Assembly (NCBI GenBank): GCA_041648665.1
Contig: JBAZOP010000033.1
Coordinates: 1 to 32,827, forward strand
DNA: 32,827 nucleotides
From: a bacterium
GTDB taxonomy: Bacteria > UBA10199 > 2-02-FULL-44-16 > JAAZCA01
Reading direction: 5' to 3'
Under the pieces are notes generated by a model. That model worked only from the letters and a program-made list of their open reading frames with translations, made no database searches and was not told the DNA's origin. The position numbers were made by a program, and so were the translations under genes. Shown here piece after piece: positions 32,651 through 32,827 of this stretch. Positions within the stretch are counted from its first letter, which is position 1; the number at the start of each line of letters is the position of its first letter.

Positions 32651-32827
32651 TCAGGCCATAAACCTCTCGAAGACCCTGTTCGATATCTCGATCCCCCGCT
32701 GCGTGAGGGCGAGCCTCCCGCCCTCTTGAGAGGCCAGCCCCTCGCCCACGAGCACGCCCGCTTCTCCCGGGAACGCCTCTTCAAACTCCTCGCCGAAGAG
32801 ACGTTTGAAATCCGCAGACGAGATCCC
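32651..32827 (-). CDS. hemW: HemW (radical SAM heme chaperone), C-terminal fragment cut by the window edge
   Basis: Only the last 58 residues lie inside the window. The segment reads as the winged C-terminal end of HemW/HemN-like proteins: DFKRLFGEEF, then a strand-turn GGRLALTQRGIEISNRVFERFMA and the stop. HemW inserts or carries heme; earlier annotation as oxygen-independent coproporphyrinogen oxidase is common. The radical SAM core lies beyond 32827. The assignment rests on this short tail only. Confidence 0.7.
   Translation of the reverse strand, partial: GISSADFKRLFGEEFEEAFPGEAGVLVGEGLASQEGGRLALTQRGIEISNRVFERFMA

Noticed and set aside
1..32827. CRISPR array, rRNA, riboswitch or complete insertion sequence
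   Set aside because: No regularly spaced short repeats, rRNA-like segments, recognisable aptamer cores or transposase genes were seen on either strand.

Overview
The window looks like a chromosomal segment of a free-living Gram-negative bacterium with fairly high GC. It has an OmpA/Pal-type lipoprotein, a TonB-like protein, an outer-membrane beta-barrel, an L,D-transpeptidase, an ETF-quinone oxidoreductase and MinD/FlhG-type ATPases. A deltaproteobacterium-like or related candidate lineage would fit, but nothing here (no rRNA) fixes the taxonomy. Most genes are ordinary housekeeping or envelope genes with good Shine-Dalgarno sites and short gaps. Two stretches stand out as accessory: the Fic/tRNA-Glu locus (about 2.76-3.86 kb) and 15.36-20.29 kb.

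Layout. 0-5 kb: ETF-QO (minus), a membrane-anchored TPR protein, a visibly AT-richer Fic gene under a striking double palindrome, tRNA-Glu(CTC), a small adenylate-kinase-like NTPase and a small membrane protein. 5-7.6 kb: tonB-like gene translationally coupled to a tRNA-dihydrouridine synthase, convergent with a Maf pyrophosphatase that is itself coupled to a single-domain response regulator. 7.7-15.3 kb: a large transketolase-like enzyme, an AI-2E-type membrane protein, a plus-strand run of a secreted M15/DUF882-like peptidase, an EamA transporter and a porin-like barrel, then a divergent YchF/OLA1-like GTPase.

15.36-20.29 kb, the most unusual part: two poorly recognisable genes (a protein with faint CheD-like features and a methyltransferase-like protein) lie downstream of an 852-residue protein. 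Its C-terminus is a sigma-70-type factor (regions 2 and 4) and its N-terminal 600 residues are about five tandem ~97-residue repeats. This gene is bracketed by two DNA repeats, A (47 bp) and B (~66 bp). A second A-B pair sits next to it with only 10 bp between, beside the remnant of an ORF6N-domain gene. I read this as a repeat-bounded locus with an empty or deleted copy.

20.36-26.6 kb: secreted M49 (dipeptidyl-peptidase III-like) metallopeptidase, OmpA/Pal lipoprotein, M32 carboxypeptidase and glycogen phosphorylase. 26.6-29.45 kb: a tight minus-strand operon encoding an FlhG/MinD-like ATPase, a degenerate PD-(D/E)XK-like protein ending in an EIDALL-like docking motif, a ParA/Soj ATPase and a small Cys-containing protein, with no flagellar or chromosome-partition genes nearby. 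29.6-32.8 kb: YcbB-like L,D-transpeptidase, a metallo-beta-lactamase/beta-CASP RNase-like protein and the 3' end of hemW.
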